A stretch of 64,000 nucleotides of DNA from PWND01 sp964601515 (lineage in GTDB: Bacteria > Bacteroidota > Bacteroidia > Bacteroidales > UBA7960): positions 1 through 64,000 of the forward strand of contig CAZRNU010000002.1 in assembly GCA_964601515.1 (NCBI GenBank), written 5' to 3'. Position 1 is the first letter of the stretch. Each line of letters starts with the position of its first letter. The position numbers and the translations under genes are program-made. The notes beneath the pieces were generated by a model that searched no databases, had not been told where the DNA came from, and was given only the letters and a program-made list of their open reading frames with translations. Shown in pieces: positions 43,052-53,900 of this stretch.

Positions 43052-44176
43052 ATGATGAAAACATCAGAAAAACATCAGACAAGGCCTTTTAAGGTATTGC
43101 TAATAGATGATGATGAAAGTATAGTTAAGACTATTGAGAAGATACTGGTTAATAAAAATTACATCATATACTCTTCTTTATCAGGCCAAGACGCCCTTAC
43201 TCACATAAGTAATATTATCCCTGACATAATACTGCTAGACATTTTGATGCCAAAAATGGATGGATATGAAGTATGCAAAGCGATTAAGCAAGACAGCAGA
43301 TTTGAGAATGTTCCGGTTATCTTCATCACAGAAAGTAATGACCCTGACAATATCATAAAAGCATTTGAATCCGGGGGAGTTGACTACATATTAAAACCCT
43401 TCAATCATAAAGCATTACTCGCTAGGCTAGATACTCATCTGCAGCTTAAAGTGTCTCAAGAAACATTAAAAGAATTGAACAAGGTCAAATTGAAGTTCTT
43501 TTCTATCATGACTCGTGACATAAAAGACCATTTGATAGGTGTAAAAGGTATTGCAGACTTTTTAGTACAAGATTTAGAGCAAGATTGTGAATCCAATACT
43601 GAAGGAATTAAAATGGCAAAGATACTCCAGGATGATTCTAAAAGACTATATGAATTATTGGAAAACTTAATAGAGTGGGCTTCTATTGAAATAGGTCAAA
43701 TGACTTTTAATCCTAAAGAAATTAGCATAAAAGAATTCATTGCTGAAAAAATACAATTATTACAATTTTATGCAACCGACAAAAAATTAATAGTTAATCT
43801 TGATTGTGAGGATGATATAATTTTAAAAACAGACCCTGAGGCATTAAAAACGATATTTTTAAAAATCCTTTCTAACGCAATAAAATATAATAATCCTAAG
43901 GGAACAATAGATATTAAAATTATCAGAAAAAAGAATAAGTGTGTTTTTTCAATTATTGACACCGGAATTGGTATGGATGCCGATGTTATTAACAATATTT
44001 TCAGATTAGACACCCCACATCCCAAAACTATAGGCACCGCAGAGGAAAAAGGCGCAGGACTTGGACTAATAATTTGCAAATCTATAATTGACAAACTAAA
44101 TGGTAAAATATTAATTGAAAGCAAAAAATTCAGAGGTGCTAATGTAACATTTGAAATTCCTGATTTCGTAAAATAA
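43052..44176 (+). CDS. Receiver domain fused to a kinase-like module lacking the phosphoacceptor histidine
   Basis: The 374-residue protein has an N-terminal receiver domain (VLLIDDDES near 15-23, phosphoacceptor Asp63 in LLDILMPKMDG, conserved Lys in YILKPF) followed directly by a HisKA-like helix pair and an HATPase domain (LSNAIKYNN, DTGIGM, GAGLGLIICKSI). Kinases normally read SHDLK at the start of HisKA; here it is FFSIMTRDIKDHLIG, with Arg155 in the position of the histidine. Without membrane segments it is cytosolic. It may bind ATP and act as a receiver-controlled partner or phosphatase. The serpin gene follows 44 bases downstream. Confidence 0.85.
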   Translation: MMKTSEKHQTRPFKVLLIDDDESIVKTIEKILVNKNYIIYSSLSGQDALTHISNIIPDIILLDILMPKMDGYEVCKAIKQDSRFENVPVIFITESNDPDNIIKAFESGGVDYILKPFNHKALLARLDTHLQLKVSQETLKELNKVKLKFFSIMTRDIKDHLIGVKGIADFLVQDLEQDCESNTEGIKMAKILQDDSKRLYELLENLIEWASIEIGQMTFNPKEISIKEFIAEKIQLLQFYATDKKLIVNLDCEDDIILKTDPEALKTIFLKILSNAIKYNNPKGTIDIKIIRKKNKCVFSIIDTGIGMDADVINNIFRLDTPHPKTIGTAEEKGAGLGLIICKSIIDKLNGKILIESKKFRGANVTFEIPDFVK

Positions 44177-44220
44177 AAAACAAAATATCAGCTAAGAAAA
44201 AAATTATAAAACAATTACCT

Positions 44221-45483
44221 ATGAAAAACATTAAAAAGCTTGGTGTAATTATTTCAATTCTTGCAATACTTATAACTGCATCATGTAAACAAAAGAGCAT
44301 TTCATCCACTAACTCAACTAATGACAACAATATTGAAGTAAATTCGGATATGAAGCAATCTGTAATAGAGGGTAACAATAAATTTGCAATAGGGATAATG
44401 CAGAATTTGAAATTTGCAGAAGAAAATAGTATTATTTCACCCTACAGCATTAGCACTGCATTGGCTATGACTTATGGGGGAGCTAGAGGAAAAACAATGA
44501 ATGAAATGTCTAGTGTAATGAAATATTCATTAGAACAAAATAGTTTTCACCCAACATTCAGTGCTTTCATGAGTGACATTACTTCAATATCTTCTGAAAA
44601 AGCCGGATTTGAATCAGCAAATGCGATTTATGCACAAAAAGATTATGATTTTTTGTCTGAATTTTTTGAGTTGATAAATAAAAACTATGGGTCAGCTTTA
44701 AAATTTGTAGATTTCCACAAAGGCAATAGAGAAGATATAAGGCAAGAGATCAACAAATGGGTTGAATTAAAAACAAAGTCTAAAATTACCGAGCTAATTG
44801 CACCAAATATTTTAAGTGAAGATACAAGAATGGTATTGGTAAATGCAATATATTTTCTTGCTGAATGGGAAAAGGAATTTAACAAGGAACTTACTTACAG
44901 CGACTCTTTTTATCCCAATAACGGAGACCCGCAAAAAGTTAATTACATGAAAACAACAGATAATTTCATGTATATACAAAGCAAAGGTTATGAAGCTATT
45001 GAATTGCCATATAGTGGAAATAAATTCTCTATGATGATGGTATTGCCTGAGAGCAAAACTGATTTTAGCTCGTTTATCAAGAGTTTTAGCTATGATGATT
45101 TCAATACTATTACCTCAAACTTTGCAAAAAAACAAGTTGAAGTTAATATTCCAAAATACAAAATTGAAACTGCAACCGAATTGCAAAAAGTTTTAATTCA
45201 AATGGGTATGCCTTTAGCATTTTCAAATAAAGCAGACTTTTCAGGTATGACAGGCAAACAAGACCTTAAAATCGACAAAGTAATTCATAAAGCATTTGTT
45301 GAGGTTGATGAGAAGGGCACTGAAGCTGCAGCAGCAACTGCTGTTGTTATGATAAGAAAAACTGCCGCTGTCGAGGATATGTCTCAAAAAATAATATTCA
45401 AAGCAGACAGACCATTTTTATTCTTTATTAAGGAGAATAATAATAACACAATAATTTTCATGGGAAGTGTTATAAATCCTTAA
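44221..45483 (+). CDS. Serpin-family protease inhibitor lipoprotein
   Basis: The 420-residue protein has a lipoprotein signal (ILITASCKQ) and a full serpin fold: FAIGIMQNLKF, SIISPYSISTALAMTYGGA, VLVNAIYFLAEWEKEF, and KIDKVIHKAFVEVDEKGTEA. The hinge reads EKGTEAAAAT, the short small-residue pattern typical of inhibitory serpins. Counting from the hinge places P1 at Lys or Arg in MIRKTAA, predicting inhibition of trypsin-like proteases. The loop ends DRPFLFFIKEN, the canonical C-terminus. Anchored at the cell surface it could block host, competitor or own proteases. The assignment is firm; the target is inferred. Confidence 0.9.
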   Translation: MKNIKKLGVIISILAILITASCKQKSISSTNSTNDNNIEVNSDMKQSVIEGNNKFAIGIMQNLKFAEENSIISPYSISTALAMTYGGARGKTMNEMSSVMKYSLEQNSFHPTFSAFMSDITSISSEKAGFESANAIYAQKDYDFLSEFFELINKNYGSALKFVDFHKGNREDIRQEINKWVELKTKSKITELIAPNILSEDTRMVLVNAIYFLAEWEKEFNKELTYSDSFYPNNGDPQKVNYMKTTDNFMYIQSKGYEAIELPYSGNKFSMMMVLPESKTDFSSFIKSFSYDDFNTITSNFAKKQVEVNIPKYKIETATELQKVLIQMGMPLAFSNKADFSGMTGKQDLKIDKVIHKAFVEVDEKGTEAAAATAVVMIRKTAAVEDMSQKIIFKADRPFLFFIKENNNNTIIFMGSVINP

Positions 45484-45489
45484 TTGCTG

Positions 45490-45876
45490 CTAAAAGCCTT
45501 CATTGTCAAAATATTGACTCAGTTGTTTAAGATTACTGTCGAAAAGAGAATATAATTCTTCTTTGTAGGTAAAGTTTTCTTGTTTATGACAAGCATCGAT
45601 AAATGAGAGAAGCTGGTAAAACCTTGATGCACCAATAGTACCCGACAAGCCTTTAAGTGTATGAACTGATCTGGAAAGCATTTCTTCATTATTGGTTTCA
45701 ATATATGATTTCATTTCCTCAACAATTTCATAGCTTTCTTCAATAAATGAGTCAATAATTTCCTTAAGTAGTTCTGGCTTGTTTCTAGTTTGAAATCTTA
45801 ACTTTTCCATATTTGCAGGGTTAAATACCGGGAAATTGGAAAAGTCCGGAATTTCATTTTGAGGTTTTTCCGTCAT
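45490..45876 (-). CDS. Histidine phosphotransfer (Hpt) protein
   Basis: The 128-residue protein is a single helical Hpt domain with the phosphoacceptor His72 in SRSVHTLKGLSGTIGASRF. It follows the large hybrid kinase by 12 bases on the same strand, and so is the natural acceptor of the phosphoryl group from the kinase's receiver domain in a His-Asp-His relay. The final acceptor protein is not encoded next to it. Confidence 0.9.
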   Translation of the reverse strand: MTEKPQNEIPDFSNFPVFNPANMEKLRFQTRNKPELLKEIIDSFIEESYEIVEEMKSYIETNNEEMLSRSVHTLKGLSGTIGASRFYQLLSFIDACHKQENFTYKEELYSLFDSNLKQLSQYFDNEGF

Positions 45877-45888
45877 AATGTAATAAGA

Positions 45889-48800
45889 TTATTTTTCTGA
45901 TGATTTATTTGTCCATTTTATAATTTTCGCATACAGATCTTCAGCCTTTACAGGCTTTGAAATATAATCATCCATACCTGCATTAATATATTTTTCGGCA
46001 TCACCTTCAAGTGCATTAGCGCTCAAAGCAATTACTGCGGGGAGGTCTTTAAATCTTGTTTTCATATGTTTATTTGCAGTAACTCCATCCATAACAGGCA
46101 TTTGAATATCCATAATAATCAGGTCAAATTTTTCATCTTTCTCGAGAATATCTAGTGCTTGTTGTCCGTTGTATGCAATTTTGACTCTGCATCCTGCATT
46201 TTCTAGCATCATTCGGATAATTTTCTGATTTATAATTTTATCCTCAACAAGCATAATATCAAGGTTAAGGTTAAGATTTTCCTTAACAACAGGCTTTTCT
46301 TCTTTAGGTGCAATAAATAGATGATCTAACTTTTGAACCTTTACTGTAAAGAAAAATGTAGTACCCTGCCCTTCATTATTATTTTTCACGCCTATTTCAC
46401 CGCCCATTAATTTAACTATACTTCGGCATATTGACAGGCCAAGACCTGTTCCCTCATGCACTCGTTTAAGTGAAGTATCTATTTGTGTAAATGGTTGGAA
46501 AAGCTTATCCATAGATTCTTCACTAATTCCAATTCCCGTGTCAGTTACTTCAACATATAATTCAACATCATTAATAACTTTCTTGTTTAAGGCAATTATA
46601 ATTTTCACTCCACCTTCCGGTGTAAATTTCACTGCATTTGAAATTAGATTGGTAAATACCTGCATTAATCTATTTTCATCTGCTGAAATAAACTCCGGAA
46701 CCTCAGGTTTAATCTCAATAGAAAATGACAGGACCTTTTGCTTTGTGAGAGCAGCAAATAATCCTTTAATTCGTTCAATGCTTTCATAAAGATTAAACTC
46801 AATAGGTTTCAGATGCAATTTCCCTGCTTCAATTTTTGACAAATCAAGTACATCATTAATAATATTTAAAAGACTCTCTGAGGAATGCTTAATTGTGTTG
46901 GCATAATCAAGTTGTTCTTCTGATAAAGATGTTTTTAAAAGAAAATCTATCATCCCAAGTATACCATTCATTGGTGTTCTCATTTCATGGCTCATATTAG
47001 CCAAGAATTGTTGCTTCATTTCAGAAGTTTTCACTGCAATTTCTACATTATTTTTGAGTTCCTGATTAGCAACTTGTTCAGTAACATCCTGAACTGTACC
47101 GATTAATAATATAGGTTTTAGTTTATCATCAAAATTTATCTGAGATGTAGCCCTAATATGCTTAATAGTACCTGCAAAGTCAACAATTCTATAATTAGAG
47201 TTTATATCAGACACATTGCCACTATAAATTTTATGCATCTGACTGACTATATGTTTTCTATCTTCCGGATGAACCAATGCTCTAAATTCATCATCATTAA
47301 ATGATTTACGTTTCTCAGGAGAAACGCACATAATATCGAAATAAGATTCTGAAAAAACCTTCCTGCCGGATTTTAAATCCCACTCCCAATTACCAATTTT
47401 CGCTATTTTTTGCGCTTGGTAAAGTTTCTCATGGCTTTCATTTAAAGCTTGCTCCATATTTTTAGAGTCAATTATTTGAGCCAACTTTTCGGCAATACTC
47501 TTGATTAAAATTTTCTCACTAAACTGGAATGGATCCTTATTTACATTTGGCTTTTCTTCCAGATATCCGATTTTTATATGTCCTAATTTTTTCTTTTGAA
47601 TTTTTATAGGAGTTATAAAAACCCAAGGTGTTTCAATATAATTTTCGCTTCGGAATATTTCACTTCCGTATAAAACTTCGACATAAACATCATGCGAATA
47701 TTTGATGCCATTTGGTATTATATCGATTGCTTTTTTAAGCAATTCTTCAAATGTAATTCCGGGCACACTTGTGAGATCAGATACATCAAACAAACAGTTA
47801 AGTTGTTTAATTTTTTGATTCAGATTAGCAGTGGCTTCCTGAAGCTGATAGTTAGACTTTTTGCTTTCAGTTACATCAAGTAAAACGATAACTGAACCAT
47901 AAAACCTTTGATTTTCATCAAGTAAAGGGGATACGCTGAAATGTCCCCAAAAGTCATCATCATCAAGGCTACTTAATTGAATTTCAAACTGATCGGCAAC
48001 TCCTATTTTCCTAAGCTCAAAACTTTCTAAATAGGCTTTTCGCTGCTCGTCGTTTCCAATAAAGCTTTTTATTGGCTTCATTTTTATCTGCTCAAAGGTT
48101 GCGCTGAGCATCTGGCAAGCTTTACTGTTAGCAAATTGTATATTGTCATTTTCATCAGCCATTATCAGGCCTTCATTCATAGTCTTAATCAACTTGCTAT
48201 ATCTGTCTTCGCTTTTGCGCAAAGCAGACGTAATTTCATCTCTTTCTGCAATTGACTGTTGTAGTTTAGATATGAATGATTTCTTATCTCTGTTACTTTT
48301 ATAAAAAACAATTAAAAGTCCGGACAGTAAAAGGAGAATGAATATTGCAAAAAAGTAAATAATTGAGTTCCTCTGTTTAAGGCTTTGATAAAGCTTATTA
48401 ATTTCATATGCTTCATCTTTTCTGGCTTCGAGAAGATTTGCCTGTCCATGGAGATTTTTAAAATTCAGCTCTTTACTAATAGACACATATGTGAGCATGT
48501 CTTCATAAGCTTCTTTTTGTTTACCCATTTCAAAATTGAGCCTTGCCCTGTCTGAGTAAAAATTGATAAGCATAGACCTAAGTCCAATTTGCTTCATAAT
48601 AAGAAGGCCTTCATTTATATGTAACTCAGCCTTGTCATATTGCTTTAACTCAAGATAAGTAACGCCCTGATTTCTAGTAACAAGCCCATACAGAGGTATA
48701 TTATAAAACATTCTCAAAACACTGTCGGACCTTGAATAATAGTTTAGAGCAAGTTCCAATTCCTTCATTTCTCTGTAGACATTTCCAATATTGTTGTATA

Positions 48801-49509
48801 TTATTGCTTGGCTATGGATATCTTCAATTCCCGTAGCCATAATAAACGCCTGATCATAGAAGAAGAATGCCATTTCAAAATTCTTATCAACTATATTAAG
48901 CGTCCCAATATTATTAAACACCCTAATTGTAACTTTATGGAAATCGTTGGGCAATGATATTTTCAGCGCAGCATCATAATATTCTCTTGCTTTATCGATT
49001 TTCTCAAGATTTCTATAAACCATCCCCATATAATTTAAAGAGCTGGCTTCTCCATAAAGATATTTGTGTGTTTCAGAAATTCGAAGAGCTTCGTGGTGAT
49101 TTTCTACGGCCATATAATATATGCCTCTTTGTCTTAACAGATTGCCAAGTTGATTTTTAATATTGACTGCTAATTCGGGATATTTATCAGGGTCTAGCAG
49201 TTCATCTGCCTCATTATATAGTTGCTCGGCATCATAGTATTTACCCATAAGCATATACAATTGGGCTAGATTATCAATTGTTAAAATATTTACAGGTAAA
49301 TTACTTATCTGTTTTGCCATTTCAAGAGCTTCTAAGGCAAAACTCTCCCTTTGTTCAATATTGAAGTTTTTATAGTCATTAGATTTGGCAACTAAATCAG
49401 AAATACTATCGGGCAATGCAACTATATTGTTTTCAACGCCATATGTAAAAATAGTTGAAACAGATAAAAGCAAAAAAACAATGAAATTTGTAAAGGTTCT
49501 TGAATTCAT
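45889..49509 (-). CDS. TPR-PAS hybrid histidine kinase with receiver domain
   Basis: The 1206-residue protein has a signal peptide (about 1-25), seven or more TPR repeats in the periplasm (about 55-375), one membrane helix (about 390-410), two PAS domains flanking a GAF-like region (about 435-830), a HisKA domain with NMSHEMRTPMNGILGM (His near 838), an HATPase (VFTNLISNAVKFTPEGG, DTGIGIS, GTGLGLSICRSI) and a receiver with the Asp in LIIMDIQMPVMDG near 1132. TPR-sensor kinases of this layout are typical of Bacteroidota. Its partner Hpt gene follows immediately. The signal is unknown. Confidence 0.92.
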   Translation of the reverse strand: MNSRTFTNFIVFLLLSVSTIFTYGVENNIVALPDSISDLVAKSNDYKNFNIEQRESFALEALEMAKQISNLPVNILTIDNLAQLYMLMGKYYDAEQLYNEADELLDPDKYPELAVNIKNQLGNLLRQRGIYYMAVENHHEALRISETHKYLYGEASSLNYMGMVYRNLEKIDKAREYYDAALKISLPNDFHKVTIRVFNNIGTLNIVDKNFEMAFFFYDQAFIMATGIEDIHSQAIIYNNIGNVYREMKELELALNYYSRSDSVLRMFYNIPLYGLVTRNQGVTYLELKQYDKAELHINEGLLIMKQIGLRSMLINFYSDRARLNFEMGKQKEAYEDMLTYVSISKELNFKNLHGQANLLEARKDEAYEINKLYQSLKQRNSIIYFFAIFILLLLSGLLIVFYKSNRDKKSFISKLQQSIAERDEITSALRKSEDRYSKLIKTMNEGLIMADENDNIQFANSKACQMLSATFEQIKMKPIKSFIGNDEQRKAYLESFELRKIGVADQFEIQLSSLDDDDFWGHFSVSPLLDENQRFYGSVIVLLDVTESKKSNYQLQEATANLNQKIKQLNCLFDVSDLTSVPGITFEELLKKAIDIIPNGIKYSHDVYVEVLYGSEIFRSENYIETPWVFITPIKIQKKKLGHIKIGYLEEKPNVNKDPFQFSEKILIKSIAEKLAQIIDSKNMEQALNESHEKLYQAQKIAKIGNWEWDLKSGRKVFSESYFDIMCVSPEKRKSFNDDEFRALVHPEDRKHIVSQMHKIYSGNVSDINSNYRIVDFAGTIKHIRATSQINFDDKLKPILLIGTVQDVTEQVANQELKNNVEIAVKTSEMKQQFLANMSHEMRTPMNGILGMIDFLLKTSLSEEQLDYANTIKHSSESLLNIINDVLDLSKIEAGKLHLKPIEFNLYESIERIKGLFAALTKQKVLSFSIEIKPEVPEFISADENRLMQVFTNLISNAVKFTPEGGVKIIIALNKKVINDVELYVEVTDTGIGISEESMDKLFQPFTQIDTSLKRVHEGTGLGLSICRSIVKLMGGEIGVKNNNEGQGTTFFFTVKVQKLDHLFIAPKEEKPVVKENLNLNLDIMLVEDKIINQKIIRMMLENAGCRVKIAYNGQQALDILEKDEKFDLIIMDIQMPVMDGVTANKHMKTRFKDLPAVIALSANALEGDAEKYINAGMDDYISKPVKAEDLYAKIIKWTNKSSEK

Positions 49510-49575
49510 AAAGCCAACATATAGGTCTGAAAAACTTCATAAAAATACAAAAAACAGATAATAAATTAAGATTTT

Positions 49576-50511
49576 TTAAAAAAGCCTTGCTCTTTTTATT
49601 AAAAAAGAAAACAAAACCTTTTCAAAGCCCTCATTTATATCAGCATCCACGAAATCTATTTGATATTGAAGGCACTTCATTTTGAGTGTTTTGAAGTAAT
49701 CAGAAAGGGCATTTTGATACTTTTCTTTAATTCCTCCGGGATTTAATTTAATTTCATTGCCGGTTTCCATATCAATAAACCTTAAAGGCCTGTTTGTAAA
49801 ATCAAACTTAAGCTCTTTTTGTTTATCATAAACATGGAATAAAATTACTTCGTGCTTATTGTGTTTCAGATGCTTTAATGCAGAGAAAACCTCAGCAGGA
49901 TCTTCAGCATTTACGAGCATATCGCTAAATACTATTACCAATGATCTTTTATGAATACTATCTGCAAGCAAATGAAGACTTTCAGAGGTTGCAGACAATT
50001 TGTGGATTGGTTGATTTTCTCTTTTAATGATGCTGTTAAGATGTGCAAACAGCATTTTTTGATGAGTACTGTTTGAGCGGGGTTTATAATGAGAATCTAC
50101 TTTATTTGAAAAAGTACTTAACCCCACCGCATCTCGCTGCTTATTCATTAGATAAATTAGAGATGCTGCAGACATTACAGAAAATTCAAGTTTATTAAAC
50201 TGTTCAGGACTTTTATTTTCCAGAGGAAAATACATAGATGAAGAGTTATCTATAATAATTTGGCATCTTAGATTAGTTTCCTCTTCAAAGCATTTCACAA
50301 AAAGCTTTTCTGATCTGGCAAATAACTTCCAATCTATGTGCCTGGTAGATTCTCCTTGATTATAAATTTTATGTTCAGCAAACTCTACCGAAAAACCATG
50401 AAAAGGGCTCTTGTGGAGCCCTGTAATGAAACCCTCAACTACTTGCTTGGCAAGGAGTTCAAGATTTTCAAATTTCTTAAAAATTGCCTGGTTAAAACCG
50501 GGATTATTCAT
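49576..50511 (-). CDS. DUF58 domain protein
   Basis: The 311-residue protein matches DUF58, with GFSVEFAEHKIYNQGESTRH and IDWKLFARSEKLFVKCFEEE, then a vWA-like region with IIDNSSSMYFP and LVIVFSDMLVN. In Bacteroidota these proteins usually sit beside a MoxR AAA ATPase and BatA-type proteins and act in envelope-stress or chaperone functions; here no MoxR gene is adjacent. It has no membrane segment. It lies 36 bases downstream of a thioredoxin gene on the same strand. Confidence 0.87.
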   Translation of the reverse strand: MNNPGFNQAIFKKFENLELLAKQVVEGFITGLHKSPFHGFSVEFAEHKIYNQGESTRHIDWKLFARSEKLFVKCFEEETNLRCQIIIDNSSSMYFPLENKSPEQFNKLEFSVMSAASLIYLMNKQRDAVGLSTFSNKVDSHYKPRSNSTHQKMLFAHLNSIIKRENQPIHKLSATSESLHLLADSIHKRSLVIVFSDMLVNAEDPAEVFSALKHLKHNKHEVILFHVYDKQKELKFDFTNRPLRFIDMETGNEIKLNPGGIKEKYQNALSDYFKTLKMKCLQYQIDFVDADINEGFEKVLFSFLIKRARLF

Positions 50512-50547
50512 TATATGATATTAAATGAAGTAGTCTTAGAAAAGCAA

Positions 50548-50865
50548 CTACAACAATGCGTCAATTTTAGCCGAAAGTACATTTTTAGGTACGGCACCAA
50601 CTTGCTTATCTACTACTTCTCCTTTTTTGATAAACAATATTGTAGGAATGTTTCTAATTCCAAATCTTGCTGAAATTCCGGGATTACTGTCGACATCAAC
50701 TTTACCAACCAATGCCTTACCTTCATATTCACTAGCAAGCTCGTTAACAATAGGAGCTATCATTCTGCAAGGGCCACACCACTCTGCCCAAAAATCAACA
50801 AGAACAGGCTTATCTGATTTAATAACCAATTCTTCAAAGTTCGCGTCTGTAAATTCTAATGCCAT
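50548..50865 (-). CDS. trxA: Thioredoxin
   Basis: The 105-residue protein is a minimal cytosolic thioredoxin with FWAEWCGPCRMIAP (Cys30, Cys33), DVDSNPGISARFGI, and the cis-proline in RNIPTILFIKKGE. It is closer to classical Trx in length than the 11611 copy. It is the second of two cytosolic thioredoxins in the window, with dnaE upstream and DUF58 downstream. Confidence 0.96.
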   Translation of the reverse strand: MALEFTDANFEELVIKSDKPVLVDFWAEWCGPCRMIAPIVNELASEYEGKALVGKVDVDSNPGISARFGIRNIPTILFIKKGEVVDKQVGAVPKNVLSAKIDALL

Positions 50866-50965
50866 TTTATTACGTTTTTAGTTATTGAATAATTATTTAC
50901 AAATTTTATAACAAACATACTATCCTAATTGTTCTTTTCCAATTTTTTTTTAGCAAAAAAAATCA

Positions 50966-53900
50966 TTAGTTAAGCTTATAATCAATTTCCATTCTATTTA
51001 GCAGGTTGTTTAAAAAATCATATGGTTCAACCCTAAATGATTTTGACTCTAGAGTAACTGCGCTTCTATCTTCAGAATCGATAAGATTAATCTTCAATTT
51101 TGCGTTTCCTTGATATTTTTCAATATACATTCTTAAAATTTCAATAGTTCTTTCCGACAAAGTTTCAAGAGGCAGATTTAATAAAAGGTTGTTTGACACA
51201 TTACCTCCCAACTCGCTCAGAAGTCCCATTTGAGTAATTCTCACTTCCAATTCATTAGACCTAACATTCTTCCTAACAGCGGCCCTTATAAATACAGAAT
51301 TATCTTTAACCAGCAAGTGTTTATATTTCAGATAATCTTCAGAGAAAAGGAAAAACTGATGACTGTCTTTATAGTCTTCCAATGAGAATGCACCATATTG
51401 ATTACCGCTCTTTTGTGATATCTTATGTCGAACATCAGTAACTATTCCGGCTAAAACTATATCAATTTTGTTTAAGCTTGAAAGATCTTTAAGCTGGTCA
51501 ACAGAAGTATTACTGAATGACTTAATTCTAACTCTGTAGTTATCGAGAGGATGCCCTGAAAGATACATTCCTGTAACTTCTTTTTCATTTTTGAGCATAT
51601 CCAGCTTTGACCAATGTTGGCAATCGGGTAGCTCCGGGTCAGGAATTGAGATCTCTTCTGAGTCGCCAAATAGATTCATTTGAGAAGTGTTTTCCTGATT
51701 GCTAACCATATTCGCATGTCTGATAATTTTGTCAACAAAGTTTGATTCCCCATTATTATCGCTAAAGAAAAACTGTGCCCTATGAGTATTAAGGCAATCG
51801 AAAGCTCCGCTAAGAGCCAAAGCCTCAAATGTTTTTTTATTCACAATTCTAAGATTAACTCTAGCAGCAAAATCAAAAATGCTTTTATAAGGCCCATTAT
51901 TTCTTCTTTCATCAACAATATTCTCGACTGCACCTTCACCAACACCCTTTACAGCACCAAGTCCGAATCTAATCTCCCCTTTTTCATTAACATTAAAACT
52001 AAAGATACTCTCATTGATATCAGGGCCGAGAACAGGAATATTTTGCCTGTTACATTCATCCATAAAAAACCCAATCTTCTTTATATCGCTGAAATTGTGT
52101 GTAAGTACCGCAGCCATATATTCAGGCATATAATGAGCTTTCAGGTATGCTGTTCTAAAAGCTAGAACTGAATATGCAGCAGAATGAGAGCGGTTAAAAC
52201 CATATTCGGCAAAATTTGCCATAATATCAAAAATCTCTTGAGCTTTCTTTTTATCAACTCCTTTTTCAACAGCTCCATTAACAAAAACATCTTTTTGCTT
52301 TGCCATTTCAGCAACATCCTTCTTACCCATAGCACGTCTCAAAATATCAGCAGCAGCTAAAGAGTACCCGGCCATAATTTGAGCAGCTTGCATAATTTGC
52401 TCCTGATAAACCATAATTCCGAAAGTAGGTTTCAGTATATCTTCAAGCCAAGGATGTAAGTATTTCGGTTTGTCGTAACCATGTTTACACTTGATGTAGG
52501 TAGGAATAAAATCCATTGGCCCCGGCCTATACAATGCGTTCATTGCAATAAGATCTTCAATATTGGTTGGTTTCAACTCCATTAAGCATCCACGCATGCC
52601 CTTTGATTCAAACTGAAATGTACCAACAGTATCGCCGGCTTGATAAAGTTGATAAGTTTTCTCATCATCAAGTGGGCAATTATCAATATCTACATCAACA
52701 TTATGGCGTGCTTTAATGTTTTTCAAAGCCTCTTTAATGATAGAAAGAGTTTTTAATCCTAAAAAATCCATTTTTAGCATTCCGACAGACTCGGCATCTT
52801 TGCCATCATATTGAGTAACAGGCAAGTCAGAATCCTTTTGTTTACTAAGAGGAATACAATCTATAAGATCTTTTGGACCAATAATTACACCACATGCATG
52901 AACACCCGGATGACTATTTGTTCCTTCGAGTTGTTTAGCATAAATTAAAGTATCCTTAACAAGTTGTTCTCCATCATTTAAAGCACTTTTAAGATCAGGA
53001 ATTTCTTTATAAGCTGCATCAAGGTTTGCCGCCTTATCAGGCACAAGTTTAGCAAGTTTATCAGCCTCACTCAAGGGCAATTTCAGAACTCTGGCAACAT
53101 TTCGAATAGATGAACGAGCTGCCATTGTTCCAAAAGTTACAATTTGGGCAACCTTTTCCCTCCCATATTTATTAATAACATAATCCAGAACTTTATCCCT
53201 TCCTTCATCATCAAAATCAACATCAATATCAGGCATTGAAATTCTTTCAGGATTAAGAAATCTTTCAAAAAGTAAATTATATTTGATAGGGTCAATTTCT
53301 GTGATACCTGTACAATAAGCAATAATAGACCCGGCGGCACTTCCTCTTCCAGGCCCTACAGAAACTCCCATTTTTCTAGCTTCATTAATAAAATCCTGAA
53401 CAATAAGAAAATAGCCGGCAAACCCCATATTCTTAACTACATCTAATTCTAGGTCTATTCTTTCTTGGACTTCGTTAGTTATTTCAGGGTAAAGTTTTTT
53501 TGCACCGTTGTTGGTAAGAAAAGTAAGATAATCATTTTCAGTTTCAAACCCCTCAGGGAGAGGAAACACCGGAAGAAGTATATTTTTTGTAAGAATATCA
53601 AATTCTTCAATTTTAGCAGCAACTAACATAGTATTTTCGAGTGCTTCAGGAATGTCTTTAAACAATTCCCCCATTTCTTTGGGGCTTTTTAAATATTCAT
53701 TACCTGAATATTTCATTCTATTAGGATCATCGTAATCTTTATTTGTTTGCATACAAACAAGAATATCATGAGCTTTTGAATCCTCATCCTTTATATAATG
53801 CACATCGTTTGTAGCAATAAGTTTTACATTATATTTTTCTGAGAGCTTAATAAGACCTTCATTAACTCTATCCTGCTCGGGCCAACCATGCCTCATCATT

